Source: Macrothele yani
Taxonomy: Eukaryota; Arthropoda; Arachnida; Araneae; Macrothelidae
Assembly: GCA_039090855.1 (NCBI GenBank)
Contig: CM077034.1
Location: 222,358,331 to 222,422,330, forward strand
Length of the DNA: 64,000 nucleotides
Direction of reading: 5' to 3'
In this document: in pieces, positions 11,200 to 23,269 of the stretch
Position numbering within the stretch: the stretch's first letter is position 1
Layout: each line of letters begins with the position of its first letter
Translations under genes and position numbers: made by a program
Notes under the pieces: generated by a model
What the model was told of the DNA's origin: nothing
The model's database searches: none
The model's input: only the letters and a program-made list of their open reading frames with translations

Positions 11200-12420
11200 C
11201 TCCTCGGCCAAACACCCACTGGCTTCCAGCGCTGATCAAAATTTCCCCCAGCAGGAAGGAAAAACATTTATAAGGTTCGTTATCTAGAGACTGTCTATCA
11301 ACGGTAGTTGAAGACAGCCCGGCGTTCTTTCTCTCCCAGCTTTACTATAAATCTGCTATTCAGGAGAGGGGAAGTAAAAATAATGGCAAAACAATTCCAA
11401 GCATGAATTCACTCTCAGGCTTGTTGCAAACTTAACAAAACATTTAATCAACAGTAAATTGTTCCGGCAGCTATTGTTCCTTGACCTCGAGTTCCTGTAA
11501 CTGCAGTTCCACGTGAAAATGATCCGGGTATCTAATTATTCCAGAATACCCTTTCCTGCCAAATACTCTTTGCCCGTTCTTTTTCTATCACCGACGTGAA
11601 AGGTTTCAATCGTCGTAACCTTCCGTTCGTCTCTTTTTCTTTGTTCCGGAAGCTATGCTTTGTGTTCCGTCTCGAACACGTGTTCTCTCCAAACGCTTTC
11701 TCCGTACGTCGTTCCAGACACACGTGTCTGATTCCAACTACGCTGGCTTTCCCCGTGCTCTAACTGGCACGTTATATCAAGAACTTTTTCTTTTCTCCGT
11801 GCTAAACCCCCAGCACTATACAACCGTTTTCGCTGTCCGTGCTGTCCCCCAGCACTTCCTAACCGTCCACAGCACACGCTGTCGTCAACCGTTCTCCACG
11901 CTCGCTCCCCGTCGACTGTCTCTCACGCTCGCTCCCCGTAGACTGTGTGTTCTTTCTTGTACTCCTATCCTGAAGTCTTTCCCCCCTAACTTCACTAGCC
12001 TTCCTTATTGGCTCCTGCCTCACTTGCCTGAGGCTCCCTCTCTCTCCCTAGTCGGAGCCCTCCAAGAGCAGGCGACCCTCCTCGCTCTTCTCGGTGCCCC
12101 CCATACTACCTTTCTCTCCTGACACGTGTCTTCAGCCGGTGACCTTCACCTAATCCCTTCGTTGACCTCCACCTCATGGTGCCCTGTAGCTTACATTTCC
12201 CTCTGGCCAGGAACAATAGCTGTGCCTTCTGTGAATACAATAGACCTGTCAAACAGGCACATTGAAATGTCACCTAGTCTGGTGCATTACCACGTGTTAC
12301 ACTCGTTTCCAAATAATACACATGGAAATATTTATTCAGAAATGTTAGTATCCGGAATGATCGATGGGATTTAAAAGTCCATCACACAATTTATATAGGG
12401 GCGTAATGTCTCGCCCCTAC
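11200..12420. other. Unassigned, pyrimidine-rich stretch
   Basis: C/T-rich sequence with a 155-codon open frame at 11655-12122 that has low-complexity Pro/Leu/Ser composition and no recognisable domain. A short internal duplication around cacgctcgctccccgt lies at about 11898-11941. I see no supported gene. Confidence 0.5.
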
Positions 12421-13089
12421 ACCTTAACTTTGCATTCCTCGCACATACAAAATCTTTGTAGTCTCTAAACACTGTGAACGATTTCCATTTTGCGAATGCA
12501 GAAAGCGTGTCTAGGGATTTGATCGATGTTATGCTACTTTCTGAACTCATTTTGTGTTTACTCATCGGTTCTGGTTTTCTCCCTTCCCTGCATCCAGGAA
12601 AACGAAGGAATTCCAAACAGTACATTCGCAGTTTCCTACATACTTACGCTGCAATGGGAGAGAAGTATTTATTGAGTTGTATTTAAATAAATATGTAAAG
12701 TGTGCGAAATAAAATAGTGTAAAGCATAAAAAAATTAAATGAGCGAGCACAAATTAAAAACTATATAATGAATTCAAAGCTTCTTCTAATGGTTGTTGTG
12801 TTGTTAATTATATCATGAATAAACTTTCCTGCTAGTAGTGTAGTAATAATAATGAACAAGCTTTTAACTGCTAGTAATGTTGTAGTAGTAATTAAGATGA
12901 ATAAAGTCTTATGCTGGTTGTTAATAATAACAACTAGTGAAATAAACCTAACAGCCAGACAGAGATCTGACAAGACTATGAACTGAGAAAAACATACTTA
13001 CAACAAAATCTTTATTTAGGGAAACTCCTGGTATTATCCAACATACACTTCACAGAGCACAATGATGACGAAGAACCTAATCATATAAA

Positions 13090-13225
13090 CGAAGCTCTCC
13101 TTACGCATATAACCAAAGCTCTCTCCATATAAACAAAAGCTCTCTACGCACATAAACAAAAAGCTCTCCCTACGCACATAAACAAAAAGCTCTCCCTACG
13201 CACATAAACAAAAAGCTCTCTAAGG
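13090..13225. repeat. 26-bp minisatellite inside the LTR-like copy
   Basis: Five to six units containing cataaacaaaaagctctcc lie between the TATA box and poly(A) signal of the LTR-like sequence. The unit is absent from copy 2, which has an unrelated CAACG/CAACA repeat there. Confidence 0.85.
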
Positions 13226-13235
13226 TATCGTTGAA

Positions 13236-13256
13236 CGCGCCTATTTATACTGGCTA
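13236..13256 (-). promoter_or_regulatory. TATA-box promoter of LTR-like copy 1
   Basis: The minus strand reads ccagtataaataggcgcg. The same context (tataggcgcgttca) is kept in copy 2 near 24400-24410. The inferred role is the Pol II core promoter of the LTR. Confidence 0.55.
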
Positions 13257-13404
13257 CCACCACGTCATGACTTACACTCATTGCCAGATCTCATTCAGCG
13301 GGAGAAATAACATCTCGTTCAGTAAGAAGATAATTTACATAGGAAAATAAAATAACCAGAGATAGTAAAATCAAAAGGAAAGTGAATCTAAAGTATACGT
13401 TACA

Positions 13405-13489
13405 ACTAGAAAAGTAAAGTTTTTGTAAAAAAAACTTGGAAAAGTTTTGTGCTCTCTTTAACTTCGCGGCTACATATTTTCCTTTTCTT

Positions 13490-13522
<33 letters not shown>

Positions 13523-14345
13523 AAATTCGAATTCTTAAATTTTTAATTAATTTATTTAGCATTCCTATATTCTACAATTGTTGAAGTCTTGTTGCGGTAC
13601 ACTGGGCCATTATCTCACGCAACAATAACTCATATGATTTTTTTTTGCGCAATATAATTTAAATTCACTATTGCACAACAATATATCATTACACTCTGAA
13701 AAAAGGGCAATGATATTTCGTTGAACTGTTGTGCGTAAACTACGATAATCTCACTAACGTAGTAGAAGCTATTACGAAATCCGTTTCTTGTTGGCATAGC
13801 AACTTGTTTGTGTCAGTCTTTCACACATCTGCGGGTCGGCCATTGCTTCGAGTTTGAAATAACGCGCGCGACTTACGATTAGAAATTTGATCTTGCTGTG
13901 CAATGAGGAATTTGATCGGCATTTCACTGCCAACACTTAAAGCAAAAAAAAAAAAAAAAAAAAAACACGAACACAGAAGAAACTATGCCGTTATGTACAG
14001 CATCAAGAAGTTTTACTGTTCAGACCACCATAAAAAATTTCCAGTACTGTGTCAACTCCTGACGCAAACAGTGAAAAAAGCAGAATGAAGTGTTTTGCTC
14101 TAGAGATTTAATTTTGGTTGAGATTTGCAGGAAACATATTCAACAATTCTCAACCTTTGTGTCTATAGATGACTGAAATAGCGCCGAATGCTCAAAGAAA
14201 TATCGAAATATGTCTTTCTGCACGGCATCAAGAAGCTTTATCTGAAAATCAAACCCGGCTCCTAATCGGACGACTTCCCCTTGATTACTCTGCCGTATCC
14301 GCGTTCAGTCTTTATTCACCATTTGGTATAAACTGGATTCATAAT
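13405..14345. other. No gene seen
   Basis: AT-rich, with long T (13492-13521) and A (13944-13965) homopolymers. I see nothing supported as coding or structural. Confidence 0.5.
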
Positions 14346-14347
14346 GA

Positions 14348-14600
14348 GCCGTGAGTGTCCTAGTGGTTAGAGCAGCCGTCTTTCAACCACATGGTTACAA
14401 GTTTGATTTTACGTAGATTGAATTGCTTTGAAGCACTCAATATTCCCCGAGCGTCCGATGAACATGTCAATCCGTTTTCCACGAGGTATTGGAACATCCA
14501 TTACAAAAAGGTTATCCGTACCTTCCCCCCAGCCATCGTTCTATCTTTCTGGAAGTGCTGGCTGATACGTCATAGAATGTCACTCCCATCGTTTTAATGC
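14348..14600 (+). mobile_element. SINE-B, degenerate
   Basis: tRNA-derived head with A-box-like gtcctagtggttagagc and a decayed B box (ggttacaagtttgattt). A central domain containing a cgtccgatgaac-type box is shared with the copies at 49593 and 63637. There is no coding capacity. Confidence 0.7.
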
Positions 14601-14836
14601 AATTGTACCGTACATTCCGTAGACACGTGACCAGCCTAAATCACCTGAAAGTGGAGAAAGGAAAGGAATAAGTAGTCATAGTTGAAAATAGGCATACTTG
14701 TTGCCCCTTTTACTGGGAAATACGGTGCGAATGAAAAAACACCTGAAATGCTATTCTTTCGGAAAGATCCGTCTAATGTAATGTGGATTCTTTTTTTTTT
14801 TTTTTTTTTTTTTTTGGTTCTGTTTGGATCTTTACT

Positions 14837-14870
14837 ATCTAAGGCTACAGATTTTCATGTAGCCTTAGAT
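14837..14870. repeat. Perfect 12-bp inverted repeat (hairpin)
   Basis: Arms atctaaggctac (14837-14848) and its exact complement (14859-14870) flank a 10-base spacer, just after a T-run at 14791-14815. Confidence 0.8.
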
Positions 14871-14944
14871 TATGTTCTCAAGGAACAAACACGCCACCAT
14901 ACTTCATTTGAGAATCGAACTCAAATGCAAATCTGAGGACGTTA

Positions 14945-15665
14945 AGAAACTCTACACAATCACTTGGACGTTTCTGCGTTCTGTCCTTATTTAGCGTTTT
15001 TCATAAATTTACGGAACAATACCAAGAATTCATTCAGTGAACATCATTACTATGTTTCGCCTTCTTGAAATTCCCTAAACCGAGAGACAGATATTCCAAA
15101 TTCAAAGACCATATTCAAATAAAACGTTGTTAGATTTCCACATATTATTTACTTTCTGCATTCTACGTAATTTTAAGCTTTTAAGTATACAGTATAGTTG
15201 TTAAATGTCGCTTAACATCGACTGCTTTCCTAATACGAACGTTCTTTCTTTTGCAAAATCAGATCGTGTCATGGGCTTCAGGGAATTAGTGTCTTTCCAG
15301 TGACTCATGTTTTTCGTATTTTAGCATTGCCATTGGATTTCCCGCTTAAATAAATGCAAGAATTCCACAAAGGGGGATACAACGACAGCTGCTATTCTTA
15401 CATTTAATTTTGATTTAGTTACTTTCCCCAAAGAGTAAAATGGACACGCTCTTCTTTTCCATCCTGAACACCTTTTTGCTTTAGCTTTTTCAAGAAAGCA
15501 ACTACGAAATAATAATTTTTCAGTATTTCGCAATATTGTGTTTATAATGAAGCCCGTGTTGTAGTTTAAAGAACGTTACACTCAAAATCTGAATCTCATG
15601 AAACATAAAATGATTGCTAGAGAAAAAGGATTGACGCAGACGATCAAGTCGTACAGAAACAGAAT
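14945..15665. other. No gene seen
   Basis: Unique-looking AT-rich sequence. The longest open frames are short and carry no recognisable motif. Confidence 0.5.
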
Positions 15666-15668
15666 TAA

Positions 15669-15831
15669 ATGACGTCACTTCCCTTCCCCTACTGCATTTG
15701 AGCGCTGGCTCGTGGGTCCATCTGCGTTGTCGCGTGGACTGCTGGGAAAACTGTTTTCCAAAAGCGGAAGTGTGACGTCATGAAGAGCTCAGCTATTCGC
15801 TAATTACAACTTCCTTAGAATCTCATTATGA
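15669..15831 (-). repeat. MITE-like dispersed repeat, copy 1
   Basis: A 114-bp core (15669-15782) is bounded by imperfect inverted ends atgacgtcacttccc and ggaagtgtgacgtcat. A flank through 15831 is also repeated. The whole segment recurs inverted at 48270-48450. Confidence 0.65.
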
Positions 15832-16462
15832 ATTATTTAACTGCAATTTCTATTTCTTTTATTTTGAAGAAAAATCATGCCTGCTACTGTTGCTGTAAAG
15901 TTTGTTACAAATCAATTACCTAAGCATTCCTTTATTTTATTTGCCATTCCTGTCTTCTCGCAAATTTATATAATGGACAGACGATAAAAAAAATTTTTAA
16001 GATCATTTTGTATCAGGGCACCTATCGCTTGAATGTTAACGGAAAATTAATGGTAACCTTACTTTGTTCGCCCTTTCATGTGTTAATACAATGGCTGAGC
16101 AACTACAGCGAAGATTCTGAAAATACAATTTGAGTTCGACGCTTAGACGATGGCAATAGTTTGGCATTTTCCGTTTGTCCGTTTGTTCCCTTGCTTATTT
16201 ATTTAAAATAACTGTCGCAAGAGACATATTTGGTCAAACAACGCTGAAATGCATTATAAATACACAGCGTAGACAAAAGTAGTCGGGCATCTAAATCGAA
16301 CGGAAACAAGAACATTTATTAGCCGAAACCATTTCAGAATCTTCCCACGACCTTATGACTGAGCGACTTTTCGAGGCATTCTTTCCATGGAATTCCTCTA
16401 GGTCTGTCCCAGAACTTTCCTCCATCAAAGCTTTTGCCTTTAAAGCTGTAGAGGGACTCTTA

Positions 16463-16690
16463 CGGGCCGAGATAGGATTCGGCGTTATTAGAAGGATTCG
16501 GCGTTATTAGATCTGTTAGAAGGATTCGGCGTTATCAGATCGAGATAGGATTCGGCGTTATTAGATCTGTTTTTATAACATGCATGTCCCATGCATGTTA
16601 TAAAAACAGATTGTTGAAGTGAAGTATGAATTGAAGTATGCATGAAGTATGAATTAAATATTGAAATGAAGTATGCATGCGGTTTAGCAT
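16463..16690. repeat. Short tandem repeats around a 22-bp-arm palindrome
   Basis: Four copies of aggattcggcgttat occur at 16463-16562. They are followed by a perfect inverted repeat with arms at 16565-16586 and 16590-16611 and a 3-base spacer. Then come several gaagtatgaatt/gaagtatgcatg repeats. The palindrome arm resembles a single-copy sequence at about 16797-16830. Confidence 0.9.
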
Positions 16691-16739
16691 AAATTCCACA
16701 ACTTCTTGGAGTGCATCAGCATCTACAACATACCAGAAG

Positions 16740-17450
16740 TTCAGCAGATAGTTCTTTAACTGGCTCAGATTCGACGGAAGTGGACTTTGCTCAAGGATCT
16801 GTTTTTATAACAGGTCCCATACATTCTCAATGAGATTCAGTTAAGGGCTTTGTGTTGAACAGGGAAGATCGTGGGAGTTGCTGTCGTGCTCGCTCAAAGA
16901 GGGCTCAACACATGTTGCGCGATGGGAGTGGCATTTTCGTCCATGAAACAGCCGTCACCTGCTAGATATAAAGTCAACATTGCAGGATGGACTTGATTGG
17001 CAACAATGCTCAGATAATCCCTGGGGGACACTCGACTTTCCAGTAAAATCCGGGAATCCCTCCCGTATCAACAGGACGTGCCCTCAACTGTGACACCACT
17101 TCCAGAACATTAAGTTGTGTTTATAAGGCATGCTGGGTCCATTGCTTCACGGGTACTCCGGCCAAAGTCTTTACCTAACATCGGTACAGAAAAAGGTGAA
17201 CTGCTACTCGTCGGACCACGCGACGTTTTTCCTAGTCTTCCAATGACATCACTGTAGACGCACTTTCCGGTTCTTTGCAGAAATCATTGGTTTCCATATA
17301 GCCATGTGACTGCCAACCACCAATTAAAGTCCCGGGATATCTCACCTTTTGAGAAACCAGCTGTTTTCAAAATCATTGCTCCAGCCAGACGGGCACCTAG
17401 TCTTTTATCGAAAATTGAGAGATCCCTTATTTTTCCCACTGTGAACAGCA
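16740..17450 (-). pseudogene. Tc1-like transposase, heavily degraded
   Basis: Minus-strand fragments resemble the DDE core of a Tc1-type transposase. FMDENATPIAQHVLS near 16950-16900 corresponds to the second catalytic Asp region. LRMYGTC-type sequence near 16830 corresponds to the degraded ENVWD region. DE-QFTFFCTD near 17210-17180 corresponds to the first Asp region. There are many stops and frame changes. Its ends were not identified. Confidence 0.5.
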
Positions 17451-17619
17451 CTACTGATGATTACTGACGGGCAGCAGTTTTAAATAGTTGCCTAGATCAC
17501 GTGGTGACGCTCGTGACTACGTATTTTGCATATACGCGCGTAAGTGACGTTTACCTACAACTGCGTAAAAGTTTCTAATTCGGTGGCTGGTGTGCGTATA
17601 TCATGCTTTGTATGTTTCT

Positions 17620-18575
17620 GTGCAAAGATTCGGCTGTTTGAAAATACAACACACATAAAAATTGGAAAGGGAGTGAGACAAGGTGACACCATATCTCCGA
17701 AGCTCTTTAATGCCGCATTGGAAAATGTCTTTCAATCACTGAACTGGGAAAACAAAGGGATAAAGATTAATGGAGATTATCTAACCCACCTTCGTTTTGC
17801 TGATGACGTAGTCATTTTTGCAACTACCCCATCAGAGCTGCAGAGTATGATCCAGGAACTTGCTGACAAGAGTAAAGAAGTGGGATTAAAAATGAACTTT
17901 CAGAAGACAAAAGTGATGTTCAATGCTTTTACAAGAAATGAAGATTTATCGATTGATGGAGAAAAACTGGAGATAACAGATACGTATGTTTATCTTGGAC
18001 AGCAGATATCAAGTGAGGGTCACATTGATGAAGAAATTAATCGGCGTACAAAACTTGCCTGGAGAGCTTTTTGGAAGAAACAGCATAATTTTCAAGAGCA
18101 ATATGCCATTATGTCTTAAAAGAAAAGTGTTTGATCAATGCATCCTTCCAGTGCTTACGTATGGTGCAGAGACGTGGACCTTAACTAAAAGAGACATACA
18201 AAGGCTGCAGACAACTCAAAGCAGCATGGAGAGGTGCATGCTTGGTGTAACCAGGAGAGATAAGAAGAGGAACTCGTGGATCAGAATAATGACAAGACAT
18301 CATGATCAGAGTTAAATCCCTGAAATGGCAATGGGCTGGACATACTGCCAGAAGGACAGACCATCGATGGACAGCCGAAATTTTAGATTGGATTCCAAGG
18401 GACAGGAAAAGACCCAGAAGAAGGCCACATGGGAGATGGGTGGATGAAATTCGAAAGTATGCAGGGGTGACATGGAGGAGACTGGCACAAGACAGACCGT
18501 TGTGGAGGAAACTTGGGAGACCTTCGTCCAGCAGTGGATTGATAATGGTTGACAATGATGATGATGATGATGTTT
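17620..18575 (+). pseudogene. Non-LTR retrotransposon reverse transcriptase, 5'-truncated
   Basis: This encodes the C-terminal half of a LINE reverse transcriptase. KGVRQGDTISPKLFNAALE is followed by the catalytic LRFADDVVIF and then the thumb-like QISSEGHIDEEI. The frame breaks near 18117. It resumes with LPVLTYGAETWTLTKRDI, breaks again near 18260-18315, and resumes with WQWAGHTARRTDHRW through ...WRKLGRPSSS. It ends in a (GAT)n/(ATG)n tail at about 18557-18573. The family looks like the RTE/CR1-like elements often annotated as craniofacial development protein 2-like; I cannot fix the clade. A shorter relative lies at 1600-2040. Confidence 0.88.
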
Positions 18576-18599
18576 CTGTTAATTGAGATTTTTAGGCGA

Positions 18600-19540
18600 A
18601 CACTTCCACTTAATCGCCTTCCCGATATGAGGGGCAAACCTGTGAAAATGATTGGTTGAAATTCAATTTTCAACAGGTACTTGGGTTTCTTCCTCAATGG
18701 ATTAGCATGTTGAAGTCTGTCTTCATTGAGCTGAGAGACAGGGGAGGATGGAATAACGGTTATTATCACGAGTTCTCCACACTGGGTAAAAGTTATTTGT
18801 CTTGGCATTGTACATGTGCCTTAATCAGCACTTCTCTGGTGTTTTCAATCAGAACTTCAGTTTTAGAGTTGGTTTCATTGAGTTTCAAGTCTGCATCTGG
18901 GAAAGATGCTGTAGCCTCACGGCAAACGCTTTCCGTACAAGAATGGATATTTTTATAAATTGCTGATCTTTTTTTTTTTTTTTTTTTTCCTTGTTGTTTC
19001 GTGGTCCACCAAAATTCAATCTTTCTTGCAAAAACTTTTGGACATAGAACATGCAATCAGTAGCATATGTGAGAACTCTGAGACAAAACAACTCAATCTC
19101 CTTGTCCAGGCAGTCATTTTCCTCCATGATATTTTCCGGTCGCATATAGCACACAAACTCAATTCTTGCTACAACAGTTTCAATGAGAAATTTTGCACCA
19201 TCTTTCATACAGCCTGGATGTCGGATCTAATTATTTAATTGCCTTTCCACTCTTTTCCACTTCTCAAAAATTACCGCGAAGAATGTTTGTTTATCAAACC
19301 GGAAGAAGAGAAAATCAATTCTTTCATGCAGTTGTCAAAAGCTTGGCTTCAGGAAGAGGGAAGAATTCTATGAGATCGGAATAAACAAATTCGTAAACGG
19401 TAGCGACAACTGCATGAAACTTTTGCTGAATTTGTTGAAGAACAGAGTGTGGATCAACATTTTATTTTGTGTTACAACACATTCAAGACGTTAAACAAAC
19501 TGGTACGAAAGATGAACCTTTTAATGTGATTTTTTGACCA
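18600..19540. other. Unassigned region
   Basis: Two moderately long minus-strand open frames (18793-19056 and 18885-19208) overlap around an A/T homopolymer at 18968-18987. They could be remnants of a coding sequence broken by the homopolymer, but I do not recognise the protein. No RNA gene or repeat relation was seen. Confidence 0.4.
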
Positions 19541-19546
19541 ACCTAC

Positions 19547-21245
19547 TGTAACATATACCAGGAGATGTGACGTACCTGCCAGCAGGACGCACGCGACATA
19601 AAGGCAGATAGGAATCAGAATAAGCGTCCGCGTAGCTCAATTGGTAGAGCAACTTATTCGGGAATGAGGGGACTGGGTTCGAATCCTGGCGCGGATAGAA
19701 ATGACGGAGAAATTTACTTCGTTATAATAGGATGATGTAACGTACCAGGAGATGTGACGTACCTGCCAGCAGGACGCACACGACATAAAGGCAGATAGGA
19801 ATCAGAATAAAACGTCCGCGTAGCTCAATTGGTAGAGTGACTTATTCCGGAATGAGGGGATCCGGGTTCGAATACTGGCGTGGACAGAAATGATGGAGAA
19901 ATTTACTTCGTTATAATGGCGCCCGAACTATACGAATGACCCGACCGTTCAAAATCTCGCAATGGTGTGATGTTCTTTCCACACCGCGAGATAGGAAAGA
20001 TCAGAGAATCCCTTCTCCAGCACTTCAAACAAAAAAAAAATAAAAAATAAAATTAGGGGTGAGATGATGTAACGTATACCAGGAGATGTGACGTACCTGC
20101 CCGAAGGACGCACACGACATAAAGGCAGATAGGAATCAGAATAAAACGTCCACGTAGCTCAATTGGTAGAGTGACTTATTCCGGAATGAGGGGATCCGGG
20201 TTCGAATCCTGGCGTGGACAGAAATGACGGAGAAATTTACTTCGTTATAATGGCGCCCGAACTATCCGGATGACCCGACCGTTCAAAATCTCGCAATGGC
20301 GTGATGTTCTTTCCACACCGCGAGATAGGAAAGATCAGAGAATCCCTTCTCCAGCACTTCAAACAAAAAAAAAATAAAAAATAAAATTAGGGGTGAGATG
20401 ATGTAACGTATACCAGGAGATGTGACGTACCTGCCCGAAGGACGCACACGACATAAAGGCAGATAGGAATCAGAATAAAACGTCCACGTAGCTCAATTGG
20501 TAGAGTGACTTATTCCGGAATGAGGGGATCCGGGTTCGAATCCTGGCGTGGACAGAAATGACGGAGAAATTTACTTCGTTATAATGGCGCCCGAACTATC
20601 CGGATGACCCGACCGTTCAAAATCTCGCAATGGCGTGATGTTCTTTCCACACCGCGAGATAGGAAAGATCAGAGAATCCCTTCTCCAGCACTTCAAACAA
20701 AAAAAAAATAAAAAATAAAATTAGGGATGAGATGATGTAACGTATACCAGGAGATGTGCCGTACCTACCAGCAGGACGCACGCGACATAAAGGCAGATAG
20801 TAGTCAGAATAAAACGTCCGCGTAGCTCAAATGGTAGAGTGACTTATTCCGGAATGAGGGGATCCGGGTTCGAATCCTGCCTGGCGTGGACAGAAATGAC
20901 GGAGAAATTTACTTCGTTATAATGGCGCCCGAACTATCCGGATGACCCGACCGTTCAAAATCTCGCAATGGTGTGATGTTCTTTCCACACCGCGAGATAG
21001 GAAAGATCAGAGAATCCCTTCTCCAGCACTACAAAAAAAAAAAAAAAAAAAAGGGGGGGAGATGATGTAACGTATACCAGGAAATGTGACGTACCTGCCA
21101 GCAGGACGCACACGACATAAAGGCAGATAGGAATCAGAATAAAACGTCCGCGTAGCTCAATTGGTAGAGTCACTTATTCCGGAATGAGGGGATCCGGGTT
21201 CGAATCCTGCCTGGCGTGGACAGAAATGACGGAGAAATTTACTAC
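19547..21245 (+). mobile_element. TRIM array 1: six LTRs, plus orientation
   Basis: LTR-interior-LTR array of the miniature LTR element. The first LTR starts tgtaaca at 19547. The first interior is nearly deleted (LTR1 runs into LTR2 at about 19730). Four full interiors follow, each beginning atggcgcccgaact (degenerate in places) and ending in an A-rich tract plus gatga. Units are about 325-341 bp. The last LTR lacks its final ~10 bp. ctac before the array (19543-19546) and ctac at 21242-21245 suggest a 4-bp target-site duplication. No coding sequence is present. Confidence 0.85.
19626..21221 (+). tRNA. Six tRNA-like cassettes in array 1 LTRs
   Basis: Cassettes at 19626-19696, 19814-19885, 20148-20219, 20482-20553, 20816-20891 and 21146-21221. 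Each shows a 7-bp acceptor stem (gtccgcg or gtccacg with cgcgga-/cgtggac), a D arm gctcaattggtagagc and a T arm with B box gggttcgaatcc. The anticodon arm gives a 5-bp stem with only a 6-base loop, or a 6-bp stem with ccgg. Decoding is therefore unlikely, and I treat them as tRNA-like Pol III promoter cassettes. The last two carry a 3-base insertion in the T arm. Confidence 0.7.
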
Positions 21246-21249
21246 GGAA

Positions 21250-21845
21250 TTTACTTGTACTTAATTTTAAGATTCAGAAGATTATGATGTTTACAAAGCA
21301 TCAAAGCAGTTTAAGAATTTTAAAATTGTGATGTTGGGCAAGAGAGTGCATTGATAAAGGAATTTCTGCGGCATTAACAACTTTATATTCAATTGAAAAA
21401 CTTTCCCAAAATTTTGGAAATGGCTTTCTCGATAACACGTGCACTCTGTCTTGTAATATCACTCAGTAGCGGTATTTCTTTCTTCTGCTGAAAAAAAGTT
21501 CTTGGAGCAATGTTCAGATATTTATGAGCAATAGTGCCTGAAAACTGGCAAAACAATAACTCCCTGCTTAGGCTAAATGACCAAGAATTACAGTAAAACA
21601 TGGTGTTCCCCCGATACTTCTCAACATTTGCCACTAGTCGTATCGTGGCACATAAATAATGCACCTTTCACACAATATTTTATAATTAATTTATAATCAT
21701 ATTTTGTAGTTCAAATTACTCTAGAAACCACCATTCATTGCTTTTGAGCAAACAAACTGATATTTTAGTAACTGCACTTACTGCGCTCGTCAAAGGATTT
21801 TTGCGACAGGATGTGCAATGGGTATACAGTGAGACTAAAAAATAA
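21250..21845. other. No gene seen
   Basis: Unique AT-rich spacer between two oppositely oriented TRIM arrays. A tttt at 21265-21268 is the first T-run downstream of array 1 on its sense strand. Confidence 0.5.
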
Positions 21846-21849
21846 GTCT

Positions 21850-23066
21850 TATAACGAAGTAAATTTCTCCGTCATTTCTGTCCACGCCAGGATTCGAACC
21901 CGGATCCCCTCATTCCGGAATAAGTTGCTCTACAAATTGAGCTACGCGGACGTTTTATTCTGATTCCTATCTGCCTCTATGTCGTGTGCGTCCTTCTGGC
22001 AGGTACGTCACATCTCCTGGTACGTTACATCATCTCCCCCTTATTTTTTTTTATTTATTTATTTTTTTTTTTTTTTTTTCGAAGTGCTGGAGAAGGGATT
22101 CTCAGATTTTTTCCTATCTCGCGGTGTGGATAGAACATCACACCATTGCGAGATTTTGAACGGTCGGGTCATCCGGATAGTTCGGGCGCCATTATAACGA
22201 AGTAAATTTCTCCGTCATTTCTGTCCACGCCAGGATTCGAACCCGGATCCCCTCATTCCGGAAGAAGTTGCTCTACCAATTGAGCTACGCGGACGTTTTA
22301 TTCTGATTCCTATCTGCCTCTATGTCGTGTGCGTCCTTCTGGCAGGTACGTCACATCTCCTGGTACGTTACATCATCTCCCCCTTATTTATTTTTTTTTA
22401 TTTTTATTAATTTTTTTTTTTTTCGAAGTGCTGGAGAAGGGATTCTCAGATTTTTCCTATCTCGCGGTGTGGAAAGAACATCACACCATTGCAAGATTTT
22501 GAACGGTCGGGTCATCCGGATAGTTCGGGCGCCATTATAACAAAGTAAATTTCTCCGTCATTTCTGTCCACGCCAGCAGGATTCGAACCCGGATCCCCTC
22601 ATTCCGGAATAAGTTGCTCTACCAATTGAGCTACGCGGACGTTTTATTCTGATTCCTATCTGCCTTTATGTCGTGTGCGTCCTTCGGTCAGGTACGGCAC
22701 ATCTCCTGGTATGTTACATCATCTCCCCCTTACTTATTTTTTTTATTTTTATTAATTTTTTTTTTTTTTTTTTTCGAAGTGCTGGAGAAGAGATTCTCAG
22801 ATTTTTCCTATCTCGCGGTGTGGAAATAACATCACACCATTGCGAGATTTTGAACGCTCGGGTCATCCGGATAGTTCGGGCGCCATTATAACGAAGTAAA
22901 TTTCTTCGTCATTTCTGTCCGCGCCAGGATTCGAACCCGGGTCCCCTCATTCCGGAATAAGTCACTCTACCAATTGAGCTACGCGGACGTTTTATTCTGA
23001 TTCCTATCTGCCTTTATGTCGTGTGCGTCCTTCGGGCAGGTACGTCACATCTCCTGGTACGTTACA
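21850..23066 (-). mobile_element. TRIM array 2: four LTRs, minus orientation
   Basis: On the minus strand it starts TGTAACG (23066) and ends CGTTATA (21850), with 4-bp target-site duplications gtct at 21846-21849 and 23067-23070. The LTR at 21850-22029 is exactly 180 bp, and the adjacent interior at 22030-22192 is 163 bp. Three interiors are present. Each has TGGCGCCCGAAC one base after the LTR and a purine-rich end (aagggggagatga) directly before the next LTR. Confidence 0.92.
21880..22988 (-). tRNA. Four tRNA-like cassettes in array 2 LTRs
   Basis: Cassettes at 21880-21951, 22223-22294, 22566-22640 (3-base insertion) and 22917-22988. A and B boxes are intact except for small changes in the D arm of the first. 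The acceptor pair at positions 5-68 is G-C in the last copy and G-U in the others. Confidence 0.7.
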
Positions 23067-23269
23067 GTCTGAAGGCAAAATTTGAATCAGAAAAATGCTT
23101 TCTTGGTTTTCTTTCTCAAAATAGGGACCCAAAAGAACCGAAAGTACTTCTTACAGGTTTCATACAGGCTTTGAACTACTGTAATGGTGTTTTGTTCTCT
23201 TTCACATTCTTACAATTATTATATATAAACAATATCAAATCTGTATCCATTCAGTCTCAATTTTACGTA

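Larger units (their letters stand above)
12799..13404 (-). repeat. LTR-like copy 1 (solo LTR candidate), minus orientation
   Basis: On the minus strand it starts TGTAACGTATAC (from 13404). It then has a TATA box (13242-13249, tataaata in the sense strand), a 26-bp minisatellite, and an AATAAA polyadenylation signal (13011-13016). This order of promoter, R-like region and poly(A) signal is that of an LTR. It is colinear with the copy at 24114-24566. The 3' limit is approximate, no target-site duplication was found and no internal coding region is present. Confidence 0.6.

Noticed and set aside
11655..12122. 155-codon open frame
   Set aside because: Low-complexity composition in a C/T-rich stretch, no motif, no relation to a known element frame.
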